64,000 nt of DNA. Source: Neonectria sp. B-13. Taxonomy: Eukaryota; Ascomycota; Sordariomycetes; Hypocreales; Nectriaceae. The stretch spans positions 992,001 through 1,056,000 of the forward strand of contig NOKP01000015.1 of the NCBI GenBank assembly GCA_002682825.1, given 5' to 3'. The notes under the pieces are model-generated. The model searched no databases, had not been told where the DNA came from, and saw only the letters and a list, made by a program, of their open reading frames with translations. The translations under genes were made by a program, and so were the position numbers. Each line of letters starts with the position of its first letter. The first letter of the stretch is position 1. Below, one piece after another: positions 53,301 to 64,000 of this stretch.

Positions 53301-56300
53301 ACATCTGTCTTGTCCGTCCCGACGAGTTCTACCTAATTATTCGCAACCGGGCGTAGGACTACGTTTAACATCCCTACGAGGTACACCATCCATCGCCCAG
53401 CCCTTGTCGTATCCCCTCCAAAAGACCCTGGGCCTCGTCGTTCGATCTCCGTGACATCACGCGGGGGGCCGAGCTCAGACAACCTAACCCAGCCCAGAGC
53501 CCAGGTCAACCAGGTGTCGTCGCCACCAGCGGGCCGAGATATCAAACATGAAAACAGCCTGAGACAAGTGTGTGTGTGTGCATTACATAGTATGTGCGCG
53601 TGTGTGTCTGTCTGGTGTCTGCGTCGTGTGGTATTTTGCTCTCTGTGTGTGCTCATCGGCTAAGGAGGGGTAACGTACAGTAGACGCGAGTCCATTATCA
53701 AAAAGGCCATAACTATCAACGAGCCTTGCGCACAACTGCCTATCCATCCTATCCACCAGCTCGTCGCTGAACCAACCGTCCCGGGAACTCTCGTCACAGG
53801 ACGGCAACACTGCCGAATCTTTCCCTTCCCCGCGTCCGCGATCACCCACGCTTCTGGACCCTTACGATGTACTGTGCGACTGTAGATGTAGGCCTCGGGT
53901 CATGGTGGGACGGGGACTCGCTCTCTGGCCCGATCCGTTCCCTCGACGACCAGCCGCCTCACGCTTCCCTGTTCAACTCACACCCAGACGCAGCATGCCC
54001 GTCACTCCAACAACCAACCCAGCCCAACGCCGACTAGCGGCAACGGGTAGGGAAGTGGACTAATTAGCCCAGCCCACCAGTCCAGCCCAGTGGAGAAGCC
54101 TGGATCCTCTCTGCAAAGAAGGCAATGAGGTAACTGAGGTAGGAGACCAAAATCGGTACCGCTACATGCGCCGCTGGGCATCAACACGGCCAACGCAGAG
54201 GTACAGTATGTACGGCCGTGGCATCGTCGTCGTCCCCAGTCCGCGAACCCACTGGCGTCCTGCGGCCTGCGGGCGAGATGCAGACGTCGGGAACTAACTG
54301 GCGCGTGCTTGGCTGCTACGGGCCCACCAATGCCTCCGGTCTCTTAGCCTCGTGCAGCATCCCACAGCTTTTGGCCCGAAGAGGCATCGTCGACCTCTCA
54401 CCGCTTCAACGTACAATGCTTCAAAAAGCCGCAAAGTTTCTGCCCGTCCGGGGGGTGTTGAGCAGCGAGCAGGGGGGAGTTGCCTTGTCTCTGAACCAGC
54501 AATCCAGAAGCCCGCTCGCCCGTCCAATCCCGCTTAGCCAACTTCTGGCGGTCAGACCCAAAGCCGTCCACCTTCGTCATCGGACAGCCCAAGCATAGCG
54601 AGAGGGAGCGACATGTGTTTTGCATTTCTGTGTCCAGGCCTCGCTCTGTGTGCCACTGTGTACTGTGAGCCCGTCTGTCTGTCATGTCACCCTTGTCTCT
54701 GCCTCCCCTTGGCAACGGGAACCGAAGACACCCTACCCATCAGTCGCATGAAGCGTGCATCCATGATCTGACCCGCTGGGGATTCTCTTTGGTGATGTGT
54801 TTAGCTGTCTTTATTGTTTAAATCTCCGTCTCGGTCCTACGTGGCTCCTCTAAGCCATCGAGTTGGTATGAGCTCACCGAGTCAAGTTCATGCTGTTGCA
54901 CAGACAGCTGGTGTGCGAGACAATGCCCGCCACCCTGGAATTGGGAGCCGACGACATTGGTCGACGAAGTTTGCGTGCCAATTCGTCGAGACCTGCAGTG
55001 TCGTCCAGGACTGGTAGGCACACTGTACCTCCTCGAGCCACTTGCGGTACATTCAAGTCCTGTGAGTCACTTGTGGGCGAGAAGATCGGCGACGATCCTC
55101 CGCAGTTGGTCATCTGTTGTTTCCTTCATCACTTATCCCCTCACCACTACGGATGTCGGGCATCACTTACGGGAGTTGTCCCTAAACATAGGTGGTAGGG
55201 CTATTGTTAGCTCCCGTGCTGGCTATGCACATGGGCCTTTGGACGCTTATTCCAGTACGTCGTAGCACGTACATGGCAAGAAGCACACTGCTACTGCAGC
55301 ATGTGAGTGATCCTTGAGAGAGAAGACAGACTGGTGATAGGTATGCCGGCCAGGACTGTGGTAGTCTGCAAGTCCATCGCTAGTACTGCTGCGTAGGGTG
55401 GCCGCGAATGTCAAACGTCATGCAGGGCATCTGCAGCCTCACGCGACCCGACGATGGCATTCCGGCCTAAGCCAAAACGACTCCTCCGATTCTCAGCAGC
55501 CAACGAACCACGTTTGCATCCGATTTTTCTGCTCTGCAGTGGTCGCGGCAGAGACTCACTCAGCGTCTCGGGCTGCCGGGTGGCGGGTATGGCCGGAGGT
55601 CGGTCAGCGCCACGGGGCAACCCACGGCGGCTTGGACTCGGAGACGGAGGACAAACGGCTGGGCTGAACTACCTAATTAGTAGATTGACGGGAACTGAGC
55701 AGGGCGGGTTGGCAGCTTCTAACCCATAACGTTATTTGCGACCGCTTCGAGCCTTAAATCCCGAAACACTCGATATTTCTTTTTCAGTACATACTACGTA
55801 CCCAGCACGTAGAGGGGCGGTCCTTTGACGCACACGGAAATGACACCTACTCATCTTGGAAATTGTCCATCCGCATCTGGCGACCGTCCGCTGGGGACAT
55901 TCCCTTGATAGAAGAATCCCCCGCTTCTGTTTGGCCCCTGTGGAGTCCCTCCGCCTCTTTTACTTACGGGAGCAATGACAAATAACGGCAAGGCTAGCCG
56001 CTGCATCCTTGAGAATTCCTATACGTGATCCTCGTTGACCAAGATTATCCATACCTTTCTCCCCTCCATCGAGAGATGCGATGGAAAGAAGAATGGGAAA
56101 CAAGACACTGCAGCCTTGAAGAAAAGACACACGCTGCCCTTTGCACCGCCCTCCTCAGCCACCGCCGTTCTTACCCACAGAGGCCCGAGCTCGATCCCTT
56201 TCCAGAACAGCTTCTGGTACGGTACCTAGCAGGTACAGTAGTGCGCAGTGGTAGCGCCAGCGGCAGTGCTGTAGTATTTTTATCTCTGCTACGTACCGGG

Positions 56301-57045
56301 GCCCATCAGCCACGCCCGGCAGATCCGCCCGCCACAACCCCCCAATCGGCTGCCGCCGCACCGTTCATCACCCTCAATCCTCACTCACTCCATTCGTTTC
56401 TCACCACCACCTGCAATACTCCGTACCTACCTATCTTACCGTCTTACCCCCCGCAAGGTGCCCCCCCCAGTCGCTTCATCCCGCAGCACCGGCGTTGGTC
56501 AGAGCCGCGATCCCGGATCTTCTCCTTCCCGTTCCCGTCGCCGGAGAAGCCTGACACCGAACGCATCTTCCCCCACTACGAACCCGTTAGATATCCCAAA
56601 GCGGCTTCTTCAGGATAGCGTCCCGTCATCTTCGGTGCCCCGGTGGTCTGCCTTATCTCAGCACTCTGCCGCGCCTCGACGGCCTCACGAGCACGCTGCA
56701 AACACGGAACAGCACGAGGCAGAGCTTCTCGCCGTCGCTCGGCATTGTGCGTTGTCGACACAATATATCATCACCATGTCCACAACGAGAGGCTTCACCA
56801 CGCCACACCATCGCCGTTGTAGTCGACCTTGTCAACCTCACCATCTTACTCAAATTCGCTCTGATTGCCCTTCCCACCAGCTCTGGCGACGATAAGTTGC
56901 AACTATCAGCACCACTTACACAAGGAAAGGACCATTCGACTTGAGAAGGTACTTCCTCTCTCTTTCTCGTCACCATCGCCTCATAATTACCATATATCAA
57001 CATCTCCGCCACATACACCACCTCAACTCTCAACTATCGCCGGCC
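50346..57045. other. 6.7-kb gene-free region
   Basis: I found no open frame with conserved motifs or a coherent exon structure on either strand. The part nearest 50345 probably holds the promoter and long leader of the giant gene. The part before 57045 (C/T-rich, about 56380-57040) is the leader of the next plus-strand gene and may contain 5' UTR introns. A TG-rich microsatellite lies at 53568-53615, and GTACC-type words cluster near 56210-56300. A noncoding transcript cannot be excluded. Confidence 0.6.
53568..53620. repeat. TG/GTGT microsatellite
   Basis: Two short (TG)n runs (GTGTGTGTGTG and CGTGTGTGTC) are separated by about 20 bases in noncoding DNA. Confidence 0.8.
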
Positions 57046-57615
57046 ATGAGGACGCAACGCCTATTAAGCCATGCCATCCCTATCCCTGGAAACCTCCCCC
57101 CGGGGGTCGTTGTCACCAGCGTGCAGAGCTTCATCCCTTTCCTGGATAACCACAAGACCATGACGCGGTATAACGAAACCCCGGCGCGTCCGGAGTCCAT
57201 CGCCAATGACCCCTTCTTTAGCCCCGGGGATGACTCTGTTCGATTCTTCCAGGTCTCCGAGCTTGTCACCCTGGCCCCTGGCCTCTCCAAGGAGGTCACC
57301 TACCAGGTCGTTTTCCAGCGCATCCCCGACGGTATGCGCTCCCGTGCCGAAGCCCCCGCCGGCGTCGTCATCCGCGCCGAATACACCGTCCGGCCCCGCC
57401 TTGGGCCCACGTCCCCCGCCGGGTCTGACAGTACCGGCACCGGTAGTACGATTACCGCCGTGGGGGACGAATACGAGATCCACGAGGATGTTGTCGTCGA
57501 GGCGAACTCTCTCATGATGCCCTTCATTATTGATGCCGTGAACACAGCTCACCGCACGATATGCATCGGGGTCATTGATGAAGTGGCCAAGAGCTACTTT
57601 GGGACAGGATCCTAA
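57046..57615 (+). CDS. Small conserved fungal protein, function unknown
   Basis: A single exon of 189 residues starts at MRTQRLLSHAIPIPGNLPPG, the first in-frame ATG. The fold looks mostly beta with a final helix: VVTSVQSFIPFLDNHKTMTRYNE; FFQVSELVTLAPGLSKEVTYQVVFQ; GVVIRAEYTVRPRL; EYEIHEDVVVEANSLMMPFIIDAV; ICIGVIDEVAKSYF. The pattern of strands followed by a C-terminal helix could suit a START/SRPBCC-like cup, but this is only an impression. I think similar fungal proteins are grouped under a domain of unknown function (DUF7053, from memory and unverified). There is no signal peptide or catalytic motif. It is convergent with CRZ1. Confidence 0.75.
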   Translation: MRTQRLLSHAIPIPGNLPPGVVVTSVQSFIPFLDNHKTMTRYNETPARPESIANDPFFSPGDDSVRFFQVSELVTLAPGLSKEVTYQVVFQRIPDGMRSRAEAPAGVVIRAEYTVRPRLGPTSPAGSDSTGTGSTITAVGDEYEIHEDVVVEANSLMMPFIIDAVNTAHRTICIGVIDEVAKSYFGTGS

Positions 57616-58525
57616 CAAATTCCCTCCGGGAAGCACGCAGCAGCCCCCGATGACGGGACCCCCTCGAAGGAGCGTTCTCGGCAGGGTATATAGATGGCGT
57701 ATACGGGCTGCTCACTTTGCGTACTGCAAAAACCTTAAGTGTGGGATTACTTTCGTGTTGGGAAGGGAACAAGGGATGGGCGAATTGGACTTCGCACGGC
57801 GTTGGGTTGTTTTGGATAATGTTAGTGGTTGTCTTTGAAGATATCCTGGACGGTGACTCGCCTCTGCGAAACGAACACGGGGAAGGGGATCACACGATTA
57901 ACCTCTAATGAGGACTCTCTGCCCGGTCGGGAAGAGTAATATACTGTATACCTAACATAGACACGGGGTTGAGCGAGGCATTCTGGTTTCCCTTATAGAT
58001 AATTGAGCCAACTACTTGGCAACTGAACCTTTTGCATGGACCCTTCCGTCTGTCTATTGTGGAATAATAAAAGAATGCGAGTCAGACTGGCTTTATCATC
58101 GATCTTGCACATATATCACCTATAACATCAAGGGGTCATCGAAATATGTGACAACTCTCGCGTTGTCGAGATGATCACAGGATGCCCAATTAATATGCGA
58201 TCTTCGCACAAAATAAGGAGACAAATAGACTTAGTTTGGTATCTATACGCATTGCCGTCTATCCCGAGCCCTCCCGAAAAAAATGTCGAGACATTCATAT
58301 CCACACCTTCCTGTCCAACCACAGAGGTGTTTCCTAAATCGCCGTCGTCGGCGCCGAGTTCGTCCGGTATACATCAAAACAGATTCCACCCGAGAATATA
58401 AAAAAAGAGTAGATCGCTGACAACAAAGTAAAAGATGCTTCCAACCATTTCCACCAGCGCTATCAAGGAAGGAGCCCGAGAAGAGAAGGGAGAACATGGG
58501 GACACGCCACTTGGATACGCGCAGA
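57616..58525. other. Convergent 3' intergenic region
   Basis: 910 bases between the stop codons of the small conserved gene and CRZ1. AT-rich in 57940-58260, with AATAATAAAAG near 58062-58072. The two 3' UTRs should lie here; no other feature is seen. Confidence 0.6.
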
Positions 58526-60767
58526 TTAGCGACCCCCAAAGTCACTGGCATATCCCATCTCGCCAAAGTTCTGGTTCATCCCACCTTCACCGTAGCCTGT
58601 TCCAGGCCCGCTCACATAGCCACCGTCGTCGGCCTCGTCGAGGTCGCTGGCATCAAATGATGATCGGCCGCTCATGTCATCGTCCATACCACCACCAACC
58701 TCGGGTCCGGACCAGTTCATTTGCGCCAAAACAGGGTATTGCGCCAGCAGTGCCGCAGGGAGCATGTAGTTGCCGCTAGCATCCATGGGGTATGCAGTAG
58801 AGGCTTCCATGGGCATAGATCCAGGAGGAGCCATGCTGTGGGCCATGTTCTGCTGCATCCTCTGCTCTTGCCAGACCCGCTGCCGGTCCATCATCTCTTC
58901 ATCCAACAACGGCTTAATACAGATACGGCCAGCCTCGGATCGGAAATGACGACCAAGAGCATCGGCACGAGCGAATCGTCTTCCACAGCCCCACTGGCCA
59001 CCAACCTTGAGATCACCCTTGCAGACGAACTTCTTCTCGCCCGAATGCAAACTCTCGTGGCGCTTTCGGTCATGCTGTCGGGCGAAAGCTTTGCCACATA
59101 CGGTGCACACAAACGGTCGCTCGTCGGTATGGGTACGTAAATGCGAGCGCAAGTTGTAGGCTCTAGTGAATCGCTTGGGACACAGCGTGCACTGGAACGT
59201 TGCGGGATGCTTCTGTACTCGCTTGGCCGCACCACTGTCCTGGCTGTTCTGGTACTCGGGGTCTGCCAGACGCAGCGCAATAACATTGTTGGGTACCGCC
59301 GACGTAGACTGGCGTCTACGCGAGGGTGAGGCTGCCGATCTGTCGAGGGGCGACAACGACCTGGCGGCATCTGATCGCCCTGCCAGGTCAGCACCGAGGG
59401 AAGGGGACATGCCATTGACATTGCCAGGGCGGTTCAATAAGCCACCGCCACCAGGGTGAAATGGATCTGTGACAGCTCGAGGTCGGGATCTAGGACGACC
59501 TGAAAACATGTTAGACAAGCTTGATAGGGCAGAAAGTAAGAAACTTACCCCGGTCGGGGGGCGTCAATGAGTCTTGGTCCATGCGCGGTTTGGGGCCGTC
59601 GAAGAGGATAGGCTTGGAGTTTGAGGGCGCAAAATCAATGTTGATGGCAGGAGGTGCCATCTGGGACAAGTCGGGGCCACCAGTGGACTGGAGGGTAGGG
59701 AAAGCCTCGACAGACCCAGGAATGTCTGGGTATGCGGAAGGAGCTCCATATGCGTGGTTCAAGGTTGGGAGACCATAGTGAGACTGCTGGGTAACGTCGG
59801 GCATCTGCTGCGGAACGATCCGAGGGCTAATTGCCGGGCTGTGGGATGGGCTTCGGCCCTGGTGGCCGGGGTTATTGTCTGAAATGCTGAAGTTGCCCAT
59901 GCCCATCACAGACTCGTACATGCTGCCGTCCGACGGACGCTGGTTGGGGGAGTGACCACCAACATCTCCATCAAACGTGTCGGAGCTGACTAGGTTCGGC
60001 GATGGAGCGACTGAGGACACATCCGAGTACTCTGAAGGGCTGCGACGGTGACCCTGGAATTGGGCCTGAGTCCAGTCGCCCATTTGCGGAAGCAGGGCGG
60101 CTTCAGGGCCGAGCGAAGTATGTCTCGAGTGGCCACCGGGCGGGGAGGAGAACTGGTGCTGGTTGAAGGCAGGCGACTGATGGGCCGAGCCGGGATGGTG
60201 ACCGTCGGGCTGGAGGAGATGAGGGGGGGTCGGGGAGTGATGGGTCTGCGGGGACGTCATGTTGTTGATGTCGCTGGGGTTGAGGGTAGGTTGGTCGAAC
60301 AAGGGAGCGTTGAAGTTATCGCTCTGGGCACCAGAGGACGGAAAGAGAGAGAAATCGCCGTCGTTGAGGTTGGGCGACAGGTAGGCGGGCTGCGCCTGGG
60401 CGTTGTAAGACAGCGTGGGATCGGAGCCGGTGGTCGGCGCCGGCTGGCCAAATGGACTGGTGTTGTTGGGATCGAATGCGGCGGGGTCGGCAAGGCTGGC
60501 CTGGGCGAAGGGGCTCTGCTGTTGCTGCTGGGGCGGCGGCAGTGAAGGGGACTGCTGGGGGCTAAAGAAGCCGTTGTTCCCGTTGTAGGAGTCAAAGGAG
60601 TTGTTTGTGGTGGCGAACTGCTGAACAGATTGATCCAAGCCGAGACCGAGACCAACAGATTGCTCGTTGGGTGGGTATGGGGTCGGTGATGGGGAGTGAG
60701 ATTGACTTATATGAGGCTGATGATGGCCAGCCGAAGGTGACCGGCCTCGTTGAACTTGTTGATCCAT
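58526..60767 (-). CDS. CRZ1: Calcineurin-responsive zinc-finger transcription factor Crz1
   Basis: Two exons, 60767-59549 and 59499-58526, encode 730 residues; the intron has GTAAGT and a TTTTCAG acceptor. The first 370 residues are Ser/Pro/Gln/Asn-rich and disordered, with SRR-like serine clusters ([19 protein letters not shown]). PAINID at residues 373-378 fits the PxIxIT calcineurin-docking consensus. The DNA-binding region runs from 508: C2H2 finger 1 (C510, C513, H526, H530), finger 2 (C538, C541, H554, H558), and an atypical third (C566...C578...H591...C600). In the family, calcineurin dephosphorylates Crz1 upon a Ca2+ rise, it enters the nucleus and activates ion-stress and cell-wall genes. 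The C-terminus is Met/Gly/Asp-rich. An upstream in-frame TTG is not a start. Confidence 0.95.
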
Positions 60768-63700
60768 GATGTTGCCGAGTTTAGAAGCAGACAAGGCAGA
60801 CTCCCGAGTCAGCCTTCAGGCACCGTGGCGATGCCGGGGGCTGTGCGCTCACGGGTGATGCAATGGGCGGGGGGACGGTCCTATCGCAGCAGCCGGACGC
60901 GTGGATGGGGGTGGGAGGCGCGCACAGAGGGGCCCTGTTTCGAACAGAGAGATGCGACGTCAGGAAAATGATGCGGGCGCTTTGGATACGGCCTTTGAAG
61001 GGTTCTGGATCCTTGGGAGTGCTGGAGGTTGGCCGCGGCGGGGATGTGGTGATGTTGGTGTTTAGTTTGGTGCGGGACCAGCGAGGCGGGTGACGGGCGG
61101 GTTGGGTGCGAGAGCTCTGGGTGCTGGCTGAGCTGGGCTCGTGCTGGTCAAGCTGGTCAAACTGGGCGAGCGGGCGGGCAAGTTGTTGGCGCTGGTAACA
61201 CCGGTGATTCAAGGCGTCCGTCGGCAGGCGGGCACTTGGGACACGGGGCACAGAGTGCGGGCACTGGACTTTTGGAGCACTTGGGGACAGAACGGGGGAT
61301 GGAACTCGGGACTGGGACTTGGACGCTGACTGGGGGGAGTGGGAATTCCCATGGAAGGGTGGAAGGGTGGAGAGAAACGGGGGCGGGCTTGTCGGCGGCG
61401 TGTGAATGGCGGGCGAGGAGCAATCGGTACGGCGAGCGGCGTGCGGCGAGGCTGTGCAGAGCGACCGAGAGAGACACGTCGAGCGAATGGGGCAGCCAGG
61501 CGACTAGCTTGCTGGACAGTGGACAGTGGCTGGAGAAAGGTACCAGGGGGGTGCGAAAGCGAGAGGAACGAGACAGGGCAGGCCGGTTCACGACGTCAAA
61601 CGGGACGAGCGGGTCAAGGTGAAGACGGCGCGACGGCAGTCCTGCTAAATTTATCGATTCCCAGGGGTGTTGGAATGGGTGAACCGGTGGTACTTGGTAG
61701 CGATGTCGGCGAGGTGGAGGTGGTGGATTCCTTGGTGATATTATGTTGTCTGGAGGTTTGGTGGTTTTGGGTTGTAGGATTTGGGTTTAGTGTGGGGGAG
61801 GATGGCGCTGCCTGACTATCCTACCCGCCGGAAGAGGACAACAGGGCAGGCGCGGTAGAAAGGCGTCATGTTCCAGAATATACTAGTAGTAGGGCAACCC
61901 GACAGTACTAGGTTCTGTCAGTACGGTACCAGGACAAGTTCATTTACACGTGAATGCAATGCCCGCTGCATTATTACCAGTGACTCTCCCGTCTCATTGC
62001 TTGATGTTTCCAAGCACATCCTCCTCTCAATTTACGCGGGTACCCCACTGACAAGGGAGGCGGGCAAGCTCGGCAGGTACCTTTGCGGAAACCCACCAAA
62101 GCCAAGACCCAAGAGACACTTGGACTCCTGGAGCTGTGTTCACACAGGGAGGGAATGAGCCTGGGATTATTTTGCCCCTCCCTTGGCTGTATATCAGGGC
62201 TGACTGCGTACACATGAGAGCGTTTTGTCCGTATCGCATCTCCATGATCGAGCTGCCACAGCATGTTTAGCATCGGCGACTCCCGCATTGGCACAGTTAC
62301 TTATATCCCCCACCCGCCTTACAGACAAATTAAACATGGCACTGTCGAGCCTATTGGCGCCTAGACACCAAGGAGGGGTGCTAAAGGCGACAAGGATGGT
62401 GGGGACTACGGCATGATTTTCGCCTACGATTGGCCCCGCCGTAGACCAACTCATCACAGCAATGCAAAACACCCGCCGGCTGTGGATGGCTTTAGCACAG
62501 GGAGCCCACGGGTTTCAACGAGCGGGTGACAATTGTGTTGTGCAGATACATCGTAGTCGGCCTTGATAAGGCACCAACCAATATTTGCCGTGCCAGAGGG
62601 ATGACTGTGATGTGATGTGCCCAAGTGGGCAACGAAAGCGTCCCACCAACTAACGGCACAGCATAACCCGACCGACATGCCTTGAGTCTCGCAGGTAAAG
62701 AAATAAGTTAGACTAGAGAACAAGACACGCTTAACATAAACATTCAATAGCCCTGAGACATCCATGCCCCCCCCGCCCATCCTTTCCATGGTCCCTTTGT
62801 AACGCCTTTCTAATTAACTGCGCAATGTTCCCACCTCACCAAATGAAGTTGGCGAGTGTTGTCCTGTCACTAAGCAATTCCGGTTCGACAAGAAGGGAAA
62901 TCACCGAGGCTGTGCATCACATTCAACCGCTTCCCTCTTGTCACTCATCTCCATGGCCCATCATCTCCGGGGGTGGAAGCGCTAAGAAATCAAGGCTGGG
63001 AGCCGGCTGGGATGCCAGGGCATGACGGGGGTCAACTTGCTGGTTGGTGATCCGAGTAGCGAAATTAGAGGCGTTCTCCACTTCTTCTTTCTTCTGCTTC
63101 TACTTCATTGAAGACACTGGAATGCTATGTACACGGCCCAACCCAAAACACAACCTAAATCACAACATCAACACAGACAAGCAGACAAAGCTAATTTTAT
63201 CCCCAATCCGAACTCTAGCCCTAACCTAAGCACTGGCTGCACGCTTGCTAGGGATAAGGGCTTGTATGTTTGGGTATTCTTCTTCACCACCTCTGGGCCC
63301 AGCAGTAGGATAGCTCGCTTTGGCCTCTGCTTGGTTTGACAGCACACCGTTATCCTGCCGCAAGCCTCGATTCGCTGGCGTTTCGCGACGATGAAACCAT
63401 GGCAATTGGGCGTACAATGCTAGCGCATGAGTGATGAGCGACCTCCCAATTGCCAGGCTCCCCGTCCATTATTCATCCTCAGACCTCTTCATCTCATCTC
63501 GTCACGGAAACCACAAGAATAGAATTGGACTTGTCTAGGCCCCTGCATCTCTGAATCCCTGGAGCCCGCCCTGACTGGCGCCCTGGTCCTCCATCAAGAT
63601 GTATGGACCCTTCCGCAACACCGCCCCCCAGCGTCCTCTACCTATCGGCATCGTCCCCTCCCCAAGACAAGGCTAGGGTGGGGGGCGTGTTAGAGAATAC

Positions 63701-64000
63701 GCGCTTTTGCTGCGCTCTGCTTCAGAAATCCCAAACTAACAAACTCACACGAGCGACAACAAGGCCATGGGCCATCGCCAACTATCTCGAGTCTTGAACT
63801 ACCGACCTTCGCTCGCCAGGCTAACCTCTGTTCCACGCGACTCCGCCCCAGCCTTACACGCGGCCCGCGATGCGATCTGCTGGTTCCCCACAACTCGAGG
63901 CTGTGCTGTGCCACGGCTCTAAGCTGCTTCTGCTCCCTGATGAGGCGGTTGCTGAGGCAAGTGTCGGCGAACACTGATGATAGTGAGCCACAGCCGTGCG
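60768..64000. other. 3.2-kb noncoding region upstream of CRZ1
   Basis: The first 900 bases are GC-rich and purine-skewed on the plus strand, probably the CRZ1 promoter and leader. Beyond 61850 no coding frame is convincing on either strand. A tRNA-like A-box/B-box pair sits near 63775-63835 (see findings). A single CCCTAACC word near 63216 is too short to mean telomeric sequence. Confidence 0.55.
63775..63835 (-). other. Degenerate tRNA-like sequence (A box and B box)
   Basis: Read on the minus strand, TGGAACAGAGGTTA resembles the tRNA A box, and about 26 bases on AGTTCAAGACTC resembles the B box. The D stem and T stem do not pair well (only two or so of the expected pairs in each), so this is not a functional tRNA. 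It may be a decayed tRNA, a SINE head, or chance. Confidence 0.25.

Noticed and set aside
56025..56618. A 197-residue plus-strand frame upstream of the small conserved gene
   Set aside because: Low-complexity Pro/Ser/Arg composition in C/T-rich noncoding DNA, with no recognisable domain.
63205..63230. A CCCTAACC word that looks telomeric
   Set aside because: It occurs once, with no tandem array, and so is not evidence for a telomere or an internal telomeric repeat.

Overview
This window is nuclear DNA of a filamentous ascomycete (Pezizomycotina, most likely a Sordariomycete). The evidence is short introns (about 50-80 nt) with GTAAGT-like donors, CTAAC-like branch sites and CAG/TAG acceptors, GC-rich coding sequence, intergenic gaps of several kb next to regulatory genes, and clear fungal orthologues such as Crz1, Orc1, Prp46, Nas6, Mak21, Vma5, Met14 and Vps37. 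I could not assign a species. All exon models below were built by hand. Each one closes in frame with GT-AG junctions except where stated.

Layout. From 0 to 3.4 kb lie the C-terminal end of a Nup84/Nup107 nucleoporin, ESCRT-I Vps37 and an uncharacterised proline-rich protein. A 5.9-kb stretch without recognisable genes follows, then an F-box protein (9.3-11.0 kb) and an AT-hook protein (11.8-14.6 kb). From 15.5 to 38.8 kb is a dense housekeeping block: V-ATPase subunit C, APS kinase, a hotdog thioesterase, a small conserved cytoplasmic protein, Mak21/Noc1, mitochondrial prolyl-tRNA synthetase, prefoldin 5, an uncharacterised RG-rich protein, Orc1, Prp46, the gankyrin homologue Nas6 and a TMF1/Sgm1-type golgin. 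Many of these genes are divergent pairs sharing promoters of 0.3-0.9 kb, or convergent pairs with 3' gaps of about 65-180 bp.

The most unusual object is a giant minus-strand gene at 40.4-50.3 kb. It encodes an inferred 3299-residue protein. The N-terminal part is rich in WG/GW-type tryptophan motifs beside lysine clusters. The middle carries 19 copies of a charged motif (about KKAKxGKLGxKDTxRxxxLxxxAxxRA) separated by Ala/Glu-rich, probably helical linkers. A poly-Glu block and a strongly basic tail ending in WWRKIAG follow. I know of no named family with this architecture.

After it comes a 6.7-kb gene-free stretch, a small uncharacterised conserved protein (57.0-57.6 kb), the calcineurin-responsive zinc-finger factor Crz1 (58.5-60.8 kb) with a visible calcineurin-docking motif, and 3.2 kb of noncoding upstream DNA. 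There is no operon, CRISPR array, rRNA or confident tRNA gene, and no intact transposon. Regulatory signals worth noting are an ACGCGT (MluI/MBF) box about 40 bp upstream of ORC1, and a 12-bp palindrome in the PRP46/NAS6 divergent promoter.
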